From: Manduca sexta
Taxonomy: Eukaryota > Arthropoda > Insecta > Lepidoptera > Sphingidae
Length of the DNA stretch: 64,000 nt
Direction: 5' to 3'
Assembly: GCF_014839805.1 (NCBI RefSeq)
Contig: NC_051115.1
Location: forward strand, 372,001-436,000
Of this stretch, positions 11,701 through 22,329 are shown piece by piece. Position 1 is the first letter of the stretch. Each line of letters starts with the position of its first letter. The notes under the pieces are model-generated. The model did not search any database, was not told the origin of the DNA, and was given only the letters and a program-made list of their open reading frames with translations. The translations under genes were made by a program, and so were the position numbers.

Positions 11701-14700
11701 GAAATAATTTGCGATTAGATTTGGTACATAGGATTCCTTCCTAGTCGAATTTCGGTCACGGTGGCCAATCTCCACGTAGATCAGATAAGTACACAGAAGA
11801 TATTAGTGCACAAGTGTGTGCAATACACAAGCACTCTCTGTTCCTTCTCATAGTCCGGTGATACGACGACATGACCGGACAGAGATCAGGCGCAGGACCA
11901 ACAACTTTACGTGCTTTCCGAGGCACGGGGGCATCACGCCGATAACTTCCTGACTCCGAGCTGCGACTGAGTAATTTTTAAGTTGAAAAAACCCAGTCAC
12001 TATTATTTTCTGGACCGACCCAGGATATGAATCCTGGATCATTCATAAAGTCCCTCAATCCCAGTTGGGGCAACATTTGCTTTGTATTTCTTACACAATT
12101 TGCCTCAAATTGAACCTTAATTACTGTTGCAAAAGCATTACATATTATGGAAATATTTTTCAGAACTTCGAGCCCGTCGCTGTTGCGCAGAAGGACTACG
12201 GCAAATTCCACAAGGGAGATTCCTACATCGTGTTGAAGGTAAGACTATTTCTAAATAAATACGTTTTTAATAACTAAGTATATCAGATGAGGTCGTTACT
12301 CCTGATGGTTACACAAGGGCGTCGCTAGGGGGGGTGGCAGGTCGGTGCTGTTGCCCCCCCAGAGATTCTTAATAAAAGTCTGCGACAGCATATGTCTGCC
12401 TTTTATGTGGAAGCCACTATGACCAAAATAGTGAGCCATTTTTGTCTGTATGTTATCGATTGTCTCGAATTCTACTGAACGGATTTTCATGAAATTTCGT
12501 ATGGAGTTGACCCTGGAAAGGCTTACTTTCTATTCCGGGAAAATATATAGCGGGACTTTTACCCCGGAAAACTCCTTCAGGCATGCGCAGCTGCGAGCAA
12601 TAGCCAGTAATTATACATACACCAATTATTAGTAGACCCTGAATTTATCTCTAAAAAATTCACGCTAACATCGAGAAATCTTCTAGACAACTGCAGACAA
12701 AAGGAACAACCTATCCTGGGACATATACTATTGGATTGGCAGCGAGACGTCGCAGGACGAAGCTGGCGCGGCCGCCATTTTGACAGTCGGACTCGATGAT
12801 AAATTTAATGGAGCAGCTGTACAACACAGAGAGGCTTTGGGCTACGAGAGTGCGCAGTTCAAACAATGCTTCCCGTCTGGTGAGATAAATTCCTTATATT
12901 CTTACTAATAATCAAAAGACGACCAACCGATCATGTTGCGTTTGCCTGTTTAATATTAATAATATAATAATATTAGCCCTGTATTATATAGTGTCCCACT
13001 GTTGAGCACGGGCCTCCTCTACTACTGAGAGGGATTAGGTCTTAGTCCACCACGCTGGCCTAGTGGGGATTGGTATTTGGTAGACTTCACACACCCCCGA
13101 GAATTTCTATAGAGAATATCTCAGGTATGCAGATTTCCTCACGATGTTTTTCTTCATCGTTAAAGCAAGCGATAATTCACAAAGAATACACACATAACGT
13201 TAGAAAATTCAAAGGTTCAACCTGCGGACATTCGTCTCGGCAGTCCGTTCCACAACCAACTAGGCTATCGCCGCTTTTTTTTTTACTTTTTGCCTTAGTA
13301 TTTCTTACTGATAATCGAAAGACGACCAACCGATCATGTTATTTGTCTGTTTAATATTACTATTTTTTTTTTCTTTTCTCTTGACTGAAAATTATGATTG
13401 TAAATGTAGGCGAATGCACGCTGTATGTCGTTATTTAAGTATGAATATTCTCTTTTATTTTCTATCTTCAAATATATTTTATGCCGCTACAGGTTTAATT
13501 GATTAGATTTTATCTTATCCCATGTTAACGGCGATATGCGTGCATTATAATAACTATTGTGACTATGTACAATAAAGACTTGGAAAAAATACAAAAGATG
13601 TACTAAACAATTGATGACAAAAAAAGCCCGGAGATTCTTTCTGCCTTACTTTTTCAGGTAGTCATCGCTTAGGTACCTAGTGAAAGGTAGGTTAGCTAGG
13701 TTAGGTTAGGTTCGACCAACTAGGCTATCGCTGCTTAATATGATACTGTGATATGTCATAATTCGGAAGGTAAGATATTTGATGTTTATAAAGCATGATA
13801 AAATGATTCATATTTATTGTCTATTTGTTCGTAACATCGTCCATCATTGTATGATCTCATCGTGTCCGTATAGAGAAGCAATTATGTCATAATTGCGGTG
13901 TAATTACAAATAGTGGGCGAAGCTATTTCATTATTACGTAGTACATTCATATTTAGAATTCCTTGTAGGAAGGAATATTATAGATAAAAGCAATAGCCTA
14001 GTTGGGTGTGGAATGGACTGCCGAGACGAATGTCCGCAGATTCAAAACCCAAACGCACCTCTAACTTTCTTAAAGTTGTGTGTATTCTTCTTGAATTATC
14101 ACTTTAACGGTGAAGGAAAACATGAGGAAACCTGCATATCTTAGAAGTTCTCTATAGGAATTTTGAGGGTGTGTGAAGTCTGCCCGCACTGCAGCGTGGT
14201 GGACTAAGGCCTAATCCCTCTCAGTAGTAGAGGAGGCCCGTGCATTGGAACAGTATATAATACAGGGTTGATATTTATTGCATATCATAGTATCACGTTG
14301 TTAGTTTTATACCTTACAAGGATCGTTTATAAGACCACTCTATTGTCCGTCTGTTAAGACCCTTTTTCTCAGGAACGCGAAGAGGTATCAAGTTAAAATT
14401 TATATCAAATATTCGAGGCTACGGTTTCTTTCAGCTGCGAAAAAATCAAACTTGTAAATCAACGCGATCATAAGATATAGCCGTTTATGTCGCACATATT
14501 GCGATTTCACAAAGAATCAAAACCTATAGAGTACTTCCCGTTGACTTAGAATCATGATTTTTTTTCAAAAAGCAATGTCTTCGTAATATAAAGGGAAAAA
14601 TCGTAAATATGTTTTCTAATAACAAAAAAATACGTATTTACCTTTACAAACTTATTACTTGCGGTTGTTGCTATAACCGTGTCTAGGGTTTGAACGGCAA

Positions 14701-17700
14701 AGTTAAGTTGGTCCTTTACCCTAGATTGTTTCCCTACTAATATTATATATGCTAAAGTTGGTGAGGATGTATGTTTGTTCCTCTTTCACGAAAAAACTAC
14801 TGAACGGGTTTGTATGAAACTTTACAGTAATATTGGTTATACATCAGAATAACACATAGGCTACAATTTATAATGATTTTGTGTAATTTGATCATAGGAT
14901 AATGATACATATCAAGTTAGTCGGAAAAAAAGATTATCCCGGAAAACTCCTTTCCGGGGGCAAAGCCGCGAGCAAAAGCTAGTTAAAGCAATAATGTTAA
15001 ATGCTTCCTTAATGTTCCTTCCTATGAAGTTTGTAAGGAACTCTCGGTGCGCGAGTCCAACTCGCTCTTGTCCGGTTTTATTATCATTAATAAATATTTT
15101 CATTAATTTTACAATAGAAATGCAACTAAAATAGTTGATTCCGTGCATCTCTCAAAGTACTCCTTAATTTGCAAACACTATTAAATAAACAATTTAATCT
15201 GAAATATTTTAGTACTTTAATTTTCAAAAACATCTACAATTGATTTAAAAAAAAATCATTAATCTACATATTCCGATAACTCGTGCGCCGAAAATGTACG
15301 CAACGAATACTCAAGGCCGTTTGCTTGAGTTTAAACTAAATATTTCCTCTTTCCAGGTATCCAATATAAGGACGGCGGAGTGGCTTCAGGGTTCAACCAC
15401 GTTGTCACCAACGCTGGAGCTGAAAAACGCATGTTTCAGGTCAAAGGCAAGAGAAATGTTCGCGTCAGGCAGGTAAGAGTTGTCGATCTTTTTTATTTTT
15501 TTCTAAGTATACAAATAGGGTTAAGTTTTTCTCATAGGGTGAGGAGGTGATCGAGGTTCCGCTATTTGATACGTAGTTCGTCCCTCCAGAGTTGCCCGGA
15601 TTTATACAGGCACAGCTGAGCCTCCAATATAAGGTGAAGGAAAACATCGTGAGGAAACCTGCACATCTGAGAAGTTCTCTATAGGAATTTCAAAGGTGTG
15701 TGAAGTCTACCAATCCGCACTACAGCGTGGTGGACTAAGGCCTAATCCCTCTCAGTAGTAGAGGAGGCCCGTGCCCAACAGTGGGACAGTATATAATACA
15801 GGGCTGATATTATTGAGCCTCCAATGCACCTGATGCTAACTGGAGTCCAGATAAATTCATCGTTTTTTTTGTCATTCGAAAGTAACTCCATTGCTCGTGA
15901 TGGTAAGAGTGGTGGTATCTGGTTTTGGATCTCTCATATGTGAGTCCGCCTGGGTAGCCACCGCAATGTCTATTTCTGTCAAGCATGTAGTCACTGTTGT
16001 GTTCCGGTTTTAACATTGTAGCCAGTGTAACTGGACATAATAAGATTTATCATCTCATGTCTCAGGATGGCGAGCGCAGTGGAATACCAAACAATACTTT
16101 GTAAGGTGTAGATGTTGAATGGTGTTTCTACTGTTTATGGGCTGTCGTATCACTTACCATCAGTACGGCAAGCTAGTCTCGTCATTCAAAGCAATAGAAA
16201 AAAAGAGTGGAGTCCAATAGAATGTCGAATGACGATAGATGATTACCCTTCAGTCGACACAATTATGCCTATTAGAACCGGATGAACACAGGCTCATCCC
16301 AAAACGCTTACGTGGGCCATTATGGCGGGTTTTAATACCTTGTGTACGGTCGCATTCCGGGCGGATATAAAATATATCCTACCACCAGCGAAACTACATC
16401 TACGGTTCGAGTAACTCATTGCAGTGTTTTTAATTGTAAAGTGTGTATATATAAATAACACATTAATATATTTCAGGTGGACCCTCTGATCTCCTCTATG
16501 AACAAAGGAGACGTCTTCATTCTGGATAAGGACCAGGACATTCTCGTGTTTGTGGGAGAAAAAGCCAGGAACGTGGAGAAGCTGAAGGCCATCTCAGTCG
16601 CCAATCAGATCAGAGACCAGGATCATAACGGCAGGGGACGCGTCGACATAATTGGTAAGAATATGTACTAATGATTAATAGTTTAGTAAAAATAATACTA
16701 TTGGCCCTATATTATATACTGTCCCACTGTACGGGCCTCCTCTACTAAGAGGGATTTGGCCTTAGTACACCACGCTGTAGTGCGGGCAGACTTCACACAC
16801 CCTCGAAATTTCTATACAGAATTTCTCAGATAAGCAGATTTGTTCACGATGTTTTCCTTCCCCGTTAAACCAAGCTATAATTCACAAATACACACATAAT
16901 TTTGGAAAAGTGAGAGGTGTTTTTGGGTTTTGACGGACATTCGTTTCGGCAGTTCGTATCACATCCAACTAGGATATCGCGGGTTCATACCCTTATTTAT
17001 TCATTAATACTTTAGTATGTACATAAGTATTTAAAACTTTTTATAAAATAAAACAAACATCTAATTGTACAACAGTAAAACAAATTCAGAATTTCAAATT
17101 ACTTAAATTTTGGTTTTGTTATCAACGATCGTGTTTTAATCTTTAAAATAAACTTCAAACGATTTATTTTAGAGAAAGAAATTACCTAGACAACCTATTT
17201 TTTTTAAAATTCAGAAACTTTTTATTTTTATCTTATGCAGACCAGTACTCCAGCGACGTGGACACTCAGAAATTCTTCACAACCTTGGGATCCGGTACCA
17301 GAGACATCGTGCCGAAAGAAAGCGCGGGGGGAGATGACCAGGTATGTATACCCGACACTAAGAGGCAAGGCTGGTTGCTCAGCCAAGAAACACACACACC
17401 ACGCATTTATTCCCGAAATGACACGCAACCAGGACACCCACTTTTCGGCAAGTATATTCCGACCCATGATAGGAGCGAGCCTATCGCCATATCTGGCACA
17501 AATTCCAGACTCCGGGCTGAGACACACACAAAAATATAGGTAGCGAAATGCAACGATTGCGAACATCTGTCCGATCCAAAGCAAAAGTGTATCGCCGACG
17601 CAGTGGTCCGCTGGCCAGCCGGTTCAGTTTCGCGCCCTTTTTCTTTTTTTTTTCGCACGACTGACCACGTCTCTTTGCCCATCACTACATAGTATAAAAC

Positions 17701-20700
17701 AAAGTCGCTTTCTCTGTCCCTATGTATGCTTAAATCTTTAAAACTACGCAACGGATTTTGATGCGGTTTTCTTAATAGATAGAGTGATTCAAGAGGAAGG
17801 TTTATATGTATAATAATAACATCCATTAAATAGTGGAGAAATACTGTTATTTTGTTATGTTATACCCGTGCGAAGCCAGAGCGGGCCGCTATGTTTTTAT
17901 ATACAACGTTCACAGTTTTTCTGTAGTGTATTTAGTACCAGCATTGCACCCGTGCGAAGCCGGGGCGGGTCGCTAGTTATATTATATTAACGTTTTTTTT
18001 CCAGGAGTTCGAAAGGAATGAGGAAAATTCAGTGATCCTCTCTGAGGTATCCGACAACGGAGGCAAGGTGAAGGTCAACGCTCTGAGCAGACCTTTCCGC
18101 CAGGAGCAACTGAAACCCCAGGTGTGTATAAATACTTACAGTAAATGGGGTGGATAGGAATGCGTGCGGTAAATATGAATGAAACTACTCTTGTGATTAT
18201 CAAAGTAAATTTATTATTAAGGTTATAGCTTAAGGTCCATTTTTCATACATTTTGTTTCACCTTTAATCTGGGTAACTAAACAAGTGTTGACAAGTAAAA
18301 AATTTAATACAACGAAATTTTAAAGGCCGAAATATCCATGCATATTAATTATTTTTACGTTTTTCTTTCAACTGCGAGAACTAATCACTAACTAGACGTG
18401 AATTTAAATTCTTTACTTGTCAATACTTGTTTAGTTACCCAGATTAAAGGTGAAACAAAATGTATGAAAAATGGACCTTAAGCTATAACCTCAAAACAAA
18501 GTCAGCATCTTAAGATCATCGTCACTATTAAATACATGGATATCAACATCTCAAATAATATTTTGAGTTACAACATGTGACGGATATTGGCAACTAAGAA
18601 TTGTTTGATATTTACTGAAGATATTCAGCTTCAACTCGACTGATAACAGAAGCTCAATTGACAGCTCAAGTATTATTTATTAAATAATTCAAGAGCTTTA
18701 ACGTAACGGTAAGCGGCGATAGCCTAGTTGGTTGTGGAACGGACTGCCGAGATGAATGTCCGCAGGTTCAAATCCCAAGGGCACACACCTCTGACTTTTC
18801 TAAAAAAATATGTGTGTGTTCTTTGTGAATTATCGCTTGCTTTAACGGTGAAGGAAAACAGCATGAGGAAACCTGCATACCTGAGAAATTCCCTATTAGG
18901 AATTTTCGAGGGTGTGTGAAGTCTAACAATCCGCACTAGGCCAGCGTGGTGGACTAAGGCCTAATCCCTCTCAGTGGTAGAGAAGGCCCGTGCTCAGCAG
19001 TGGGCAAGTATATATACAGGGCTGATATTATTAAACGCCTACTTAAGATCCTGCAATCGTGAAATTGATTTATTTATAGGGCCTTTAGAGATTAATAGCT
19101 CGATACTTTAAAGGTCAATTATTAAGTAATTTTTAATGTATTGAACTATTTAATTTACCAAGCATAAGTTGCCATTTAAAAGTTTGTTCTCAGCTAAGTC
19201 GGCGTCGTTTAATTAACAAAACGTAGTTGTCAAAACCATCATATATTGTTACTTAAGATAACATTTGAGTTGATGTTAATATGTTTATTAAATAGCCACT
19301 ATCTTAAGATGCTGACTATAACAACGTCTCAGTCTATCGAGCCAGCGCATTCGCACTTAAGAGCGAAATTTATATGCATAAATTAATATGGAACACAACC
19401 GCTATTAAGTAGGTGTTTAGCACAATTCTTAATATTATTTATTACATTTTAGGAGAGTTATATCCTTGACACGATCAGCGGTAACATCTACGTGTGGATC
19501 GGCAAACAATCTACTGACAGGGTAAGTTTCATATGAACTGTATAGCTTGACCCCCTTATTCATAAAGTTATTTATCTAAGGACGGTGCATTGCTGTGATA
19601 ACAAGTCTGTTTCTCAGCTTTGTTTATCTGACAGCCAATTAGATTCAAGTTGTATCTCAATATTAGCCAATCACAACGGCCCTATGTCTACGCACTGCGA
19701 AGGCGGCCATGCCGTCAGCACTGAGAAACAGACTTGTTATCACAGCAATGCTCCGTCCTCAGATAAAAACGTTACAGTTAGATGTTTATTTTATGCTATT
19801 TTTGTTTCAGGAAAAGAGCGAAGCGATGGCGAAAGCCCAACAAACTCTGAGCTCCAAAAATTATCCTAGCTGGGTAAGTTCACATCAGGGTCTGAAGGTC
19901 GATTCCAGGGGCCTTGCTTTACACCACATTTTAACCAAAGACATTAAACAGTATAGCTATAGACCGGAAATCAGAACCAAATTTGTGCCCCAAAGTTATT
20001 ATATAATATAAAATAATATCAACCCTGTATTATATACTGTCCTACTATTGGGTACGGGCCTCCTCTACTAATGAGAGGGAATAGGCCTTAGTCCACCACG
20101 CTGTAGTGCGGGCAGACTTCACACACCTTCGGAATTCCTATAGAGAACTTTCTCAGATGTGCAGGTTTCCTCACGATGTTTTCCTTCACCGTTAAAGCAA
20201 GCGATAATACAAAGAATACACACATAATTCCAAAAGTTATTACCAAGGTAAATAAGTCGCTGTATTGAAATGTCCGTCAAGATGTCACAGCGTTCCTAAA
20301 TATTAATACAAAAATAACATATTTACAGAAAATATACTAATATGCATCTAAAAATAGGAAGTATTTTACATTGGTGTTTTGCTATTACACAGTAGATTGA
20401 ACCATTGCATGAGCGCAATATTTTTGTATAACAATCTTCCCGATGTCCGCTTTACAATATCTCTTTGGTTTTAACAGTGTGTAACACGTAATGCACACCG
20501 CGTTCAACCGCCATTTTTAATATCGATTATTTCTGTTACATTTAAAATAATAGAGACTTTCCCGTCCTCACACCCACCACTACAACTCCTGTAAGCCAGG
20601 ATCAGCAGTGGCATGTGAAGCTCGGCGAGTCTCAGGGAAAACTAATTTGTCTTTATCCCGCGACGAAATTAATTCAAATATATAGGGAGGAGTTGGAAAT

Positions 20701-21322
20701 ATTAATTGTCTATTTAAATATAAAATAATAGACTAAATCGAACTTAGAAACCTACCTTATTCTAAAATATAGAGGGATATTGTAACTTTGACTTTTGGAT
20801 AACCAACGACACAGTCCACAGCGTGAACACGAATGCTGTAAAGCTTCGAAATGGAGAAAATCATGATATAAATATCGCGAAAAAATTCTTCTTCAAGTGC
20901 CTCTCCATTACTGAAGGTTGCAGTCAGTTCCGTGAACCTTTCCTTGTTCGTAGCTAGCGGGAACAAATCTTCTTCTTTCTCTCTATTACTGAAGGTTGGC
21001 AGTCAGTTCCTTGAACCTCGTTGTTCGTGGCTAGCCGGAACAGTTCTTCGACCGTTTTTATTCCAGTCCACTCCCGTATATTGCGCAACTACGACTTCCT
21101 TCTCCTACACTTCTTTTTCCTGATATTTTCCCCATCATGGTTCTGGTTAAAAACATTGTTATTTCAATGGGCTATTGACGATATAAAGCTATTCTAAACT
21201 TAGCATTTCCCCTGCCCCAGGTAAAGGTGACCAGGGTACTCCAGGGTACCGAGCCGGCTGCCTTCAAACAATACTTTTCGACCTGGCGCGACGTCGGCAT
21301 GTCACACTCCCGCCTGGTCTAG
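5733..21322 (+). CDS. Gel: Gelsolin, three-domain form (spliced, 10 exons; 5' end missing)
   Basis: Actin filament severing and capping protein, Ca2+ regulated. Exons read as 5733-5813, 12164-12238, 12687-12879, 15357-15472, 16477-16654, 17241-17341, 18005-18121, 19453-19521, 19811-19873 and 21221-21322 (TAG). All junctions are AG/GT and phases agree throughout, giving 364 residues. Domain G1 is about residues 9-116: VEVWRIENFEPV, then [19 protein letters not shown], matching the conserved Ca- and actin-binding core of gelsolin G1. [13 protein letters not shown] after it is the G1-G2 linker that binds actin and PIP2 in this family. G2 runs to about residue 230. G3 is about 250-364, starting near [17 protein letters not shown] and ending at [14 protein letters not shown]. 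The protein stops after G3, so it has the size of CapG, severin and short insect gelsolins, not the six-domain form. Exon 1 has no in-frame ATG, so at least one upstream exon (perhaps with a signal peptide) is missing. The family call is certain; cytoplasmic versus secreted cannot be told. Confidence 0.93.
6050..6364 (-). mobile_element. S1 SINE, joined to R6
   Basis: Full length, minus orientation; R6 follows directly, an arrangement partly repeated at 44283-44396. Confidence 0.88.
6365..6745 (+). repeat. R6 interspersed repeat
   Basis: ACCGACTCTAAAATTGGTAA, CTAAGCTCAAAAGGGGTATC, AGAAATACCCATCCAATGAA and, at the end, CTCTTTTGCGCTTAGCACGG. Second copy at 44384-45070. Confidence 0.75.
6746..7329. 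other. Gelsolin intron, nothing recognised
   Basis: AT-rich with A-runs; no feature seen. Confidence 0.5.
7330..8700 (-). pseudogene. Decayed non-LTR retrotransposon (LINE) reverse transcriptase
   Basis: Read on the minus strand, pieces of one LINE ORF appear in order but in changing frames. Near 8600 is [12 protein letters not shown], the segment before the RT fingers. Near 7960 is [18 protein letters not shown], the RT catalytic motif with FADD. Then come [16 protein letters not shown] and, at 7580-7700, [18 protein letters not shown], a typical LINE ORF C-terminal segment. At 7535-7570 is RRLRWLGHY, and at 7440-7500 [16 protein letters not shown]. Frameshifts and stops separate them, so it is dead. 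The most open stretch is 7719-8060. It has no relation to the neighbouring gelsolin, whose first visible intron (5814-12163) contains it. Confidence 0.85.
8701..10232. other. Gelsolin intron, nothing firm
   Basis: May hold further decayed LINE sequence up to about 9170; after that AT-rich with no feature seen. Confidence 0.45.
10233..10520 (+). repeat. R1 interspersed repeat
   Basis: Opens with the palindrome-like TCATATGTGAGAGTTCGCCT. Then GTAGTCACTGTTATG.., GGACATAAGACTTAAAATCT, CAGCGCAGTGGAATACCAAA, and ends GAACGGCAAGCTCATGTCAT. Roughly 280 bp, no coding capacity. Copies at 15929, 25539, 28205, 43402, 45697, 53400 and 59545. Confidence 0.75.
10766..11065 (+). repeat. R5 interspersed repeat in a gelsolin intron
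   Basis: AGTTATAGACCGAACATCCG, GAAATGTCCGTCAAGATGTC, GGTGTTTTGCTATTTC, ATGACAATCTTCTCAATGTC. About 300 bp. Copies at 3190 (part), 19940 and 52330. Confidence 0.7.
11150..11470 (+). repeat. R4 interspersed repeat in a gelsolin intron
   Basis: CTGGAATCCCCTGG, ATGTGGGGAAGGAAGTGTGG, CTTGTAGGCCTCAATATGAA, GATAACCATGAGGTATATAC. Copies at 23573, 39955 and 48690. Confidence 0.68.
11690..12055 (+). repeat. R3 interspersed repeat in a gelsolin intron
   Basis: Contains TTTCGGTCACGGTGGCCAAT, GTGCACAAGTGTGTGCAATA, CTCATAGTCCGGTGATACGA and ACCAACAACTTTACGTGC. About 360 bp. Copies at 39525 and 57846. Confidence 0.7.
12440..12612 (+). mobile_element. Helitron-like element H2, decayed
   Basis: Keeps TTCTACTGAACGGATTTTC and a weak end (GCAGCTGCGAGCAATAGCCA). 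Gelsolin intron, just before exon 12687-12879. Confidence 0.5.
12953..13277 (-). mobile_element. S1 SINE in a gelsolin intron
   Basis: Full length with a small internal deletion between the boxes. Confidence 0.85.
13625..13715 (+). repeat. R8 repeat with short GGTTAG run
   Basis: GAGATTCTTTCTGCCTTACT, GGTAGTCATCGCTTAG, then AGGTTAGCTAGGTTAGG. The same order is at 30455-30540 in Yellow gene 1. Confidence 0.6.
13716..13987. other. Gelsolin intron, nothing recognised
   Basis: Also 13278-13624 and 14983-15356 of the same intron show no feature beyond AT-rich sequence. Confidence 0.45.
13988..14282 (+). mobile_element. S1 SINE in a gelsolin intron
   Basis: Full length but diverged; the B box is changed to GATTCAAAACCC. 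R9 follows directly. Confidence 0.82.
14285..14705 (+). repeat. R9 repeat in a gelsolin intron
   Basis: Holds TAAGACCCTTTTTCTCAGGA and AACCTATAGAGTACTTCCCG, the latter shared with the R7 body. Parts recur in minus orientation at 25830-26030. Confidence 0.55.
14731..14982 (+). mobile_element. Helitron-like element H2 in a gelsolin intron
   Basis: Reads ACTACTGAACGGGTTTG early and ends with AAAGCCGCGAGCAAAAGC then TAG. CGCGGGCGAAGCCGCG in better copies forms the terminal hairpin before CTAG, as in Helitrons. Confidence 0.65.
15630..15813 (+). mobile_element. S1 SINE, head missing
   Basis: Starts at AAGGTGAAGGAAAACATCG and keeps the tail TGATATTATT. 5' truncation is usual for reverse-transcribed copies. 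Gelsolin intron. Confidence 0.82.
15929..16200 (+). repeat. R1 repeat in a gelsolin intron
   Basis: Full-length copy; R2 follows at once (16203). Confidence 0.75.
16203..16386 (-). repeat. R2 repeat in a gelsolin intron
   Basis: Full copy, ATAGAATGTCGAATGACGAT to GGATATAAAATATATCCTAC, followed by a short M1-like scrap before exon 16477-16654. Confidence 0.72.
16694..16985 (-). mobile_element. S1 SINE in a gelsolin intron
   Basis: Diverged copy with several short deletions; begins 40 bp after the donor of exon 16477-16654. Confidence 0.8.
17383..17535 (-). mobile_element. S2 SINE, partial, next to a gelsolin donor
   Basis: Tail and body only (GCATTTATTCCCGAAATGAC through CTCCGGGCTGAGAC). 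Begins 41 bp after the end of exon 17241-17341. Long overlapping open frames here in three frames are by-products of the repeat. Confidence 0.75.
17680..17980 (+). mobile_element. Helitron-like remnant with GTGCGAAGCC ends
   Basis: Contains CTACGCAACGGATTTTGATG and two ends in a row, CCGTGCGAAGCCAGAGCGGG (17866) and CCGTGCGAAGCCGGGGCGGG (17949), the latter followed by TCGCTAGT. Gelsolin intron, just before exon 18005-18121. Confidence 0.5.
18221..18498. mobile_element. Foldback element M2, second copy
   Basis: Same ends as at 5141 but with one arm shortened (part of the left arm deleted). Lies in a gelsolin intron, about 100 bp after the donor of exon 18005-18121. Confidence 0.85.
18712..19032 (+). 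mobile_element. S1 SINE in a gelsolin intron
   Basis: Full length, both boxes intact (TAGCCTAGTTGG, GGTTCAAATCCC). Confidence 0.88.
19551..19795. mobile_element. Foldback MITE M3 in a gelsolin intron
   Basis: Fills nearly the whole intron between exons 19453-19521 and 19811-19873, starting about 30 bp after the donor and ending about 15 bp before the acceptor AG. Confidence 0.8.
19940..20470 (+). repeat. R5 repeat split by an S1 SINE
   Basis: Left part 19940-20008 (GCTATAGACCGGAAATCAGA), right part 20233-20470 (GAAATGTCCGTCAAGATGTC). Confidence 0.72.
20009..20232 (-). mobile_element. S1 SINE inserted in R5
   Basis: 5'-truncated copy. AAGTTATTA occurs on both sides (19992 and 20237), a probable target duplication, and R5 sequence continues across it. 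Last gelsolin intron. Confidence 0.83.
20550..20660 (+). repeat. Repeat with GACTTTCCCGTCCTCACACC
   Basis: Copy of the unit at 48440 in the last gelsolin intron. Two TTACTGAAGGTTG(C/G)CAGTCAG segments follow at about 20905 and 20985, a short direct duplication. Confidence 0.6.
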
Positions 21323-21356
21323 ATTTAAGGTAAGGATTTTGAGTCAAAATATCCTT

Positions 21357-21617
21357 ATATCGCACTCTTAATATAATAAGGACCCATTCCAAAATTGCCA
21401 ATTTGCGGGAATCGTCAAACAACCAATTTCTGTTTTCGACCTTTTAGATTTTTTCCTTTTATTTTCATGCTATAGGTTTCATTTTTTACCTATCTTTAAT
21501 AAGCTCAATTTTATAGCAACTTAAAAAAAAAAGGTAGCATACAAAAATTAGTTTTCCAACGACTGCCACAAGTTACCAATTTTGAAATAGGTCATTATTT
21601 TATTAAGAGTGCGATAT
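21357..21617. mobile_element. MITE M4 just after the gelsolin stop
   Basis: About 260 bp with inverted ends ATCGCACTCTTAATAtAATAA ... TTATTTTATTAAGAGTGCGAT and inner arms pairing as ACCCATTCCAAAATTGCC with GGTCATT-side sequence. Begins 35 bp after the TAG, so it lies in the probable 3' UTR. Another copy is at 50876-51122. Confidence 0.8.
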
Positions 21618-22094
21618 ACTAAAATGTACTATTTTTAAGTTAGGACAAATAGGGTTTTATGCATTCTGACTTATTGTGTCCGGGTTGACTCTCTTATATG
21701 TAGTACCTATATAACCATCGATATATATGTACTACGTTTGATTTGGCGTTCCGAACATTCACTGCGTCTGCCTGTGACTAGTACATAAATTATTTTTTGC
21801 AGTGTTTGTAAAATAATCTAGTAAAATAATCTAATATTTTGTTTAATCGCATCCGATTTGCGATTAAACAAAATATGTGTCCTATTTTATGTATAATATA
21901 TATTATGAAAATAAATTTAAATACATTTCTTGTAACGATCATACGTAAAATAACTTTGGCTGTATGTTTTCAATTCCTTCGCCTTATACAAGTCAAAGTG
22001 ATTTTTTTTAATAATAATAAAATGTGTCAGTTTCAGGTTCGTTGACCCATTGCATCAGTGCCAAAAATTACTTCACGACTTAATTTTTTATACA

Positions 22095-22104
22095 AATAAA
22101 TAAA
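22095..22104 (+). terminator. Candidate polyadenylation signal of gelsolin
   Basis: Two overlapping AATAAA hexamers lie about 775 bp after the gelsolin stop, followed by a T-rich stretch. If used, the 3' UTR would contain the M4 element at 21357-21617. Inferred from motif and position only. Confidence 0.4.
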
Positions 22105-22329
22105 ATGTAATCTTGTTAATGTAGTTTTATTTCATATTCCTCACTTACATATTATTAATATAAGTATCATTCTCAAATTGGAATAAAATGTCAAGAATAT
22201 CAAACTAGACATTTACAGTCTTACTTATAAACTTGTTTTAGCGTTAAGAGGTGGAATTCCAATGAATGAATTCCAAATGAATAAAATAATAGCCTACGTA
22301 TTGCAAAATTAATACTTTGAAAAATAAGA

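Noticed and set aside
13690..13712. TTAGG-like run as telomeric repeat
   Set aside because: Only three units, imperfect, and part of an interspersed repeat (R8) also found at 30455-30540.
17228..17826. Long overlapping open frames on both strands
   Set aside because: They run across gelsolin exon 17241-17341, an S2 SINE and a Helitron-like piece; only the gelsolin frame is coding.
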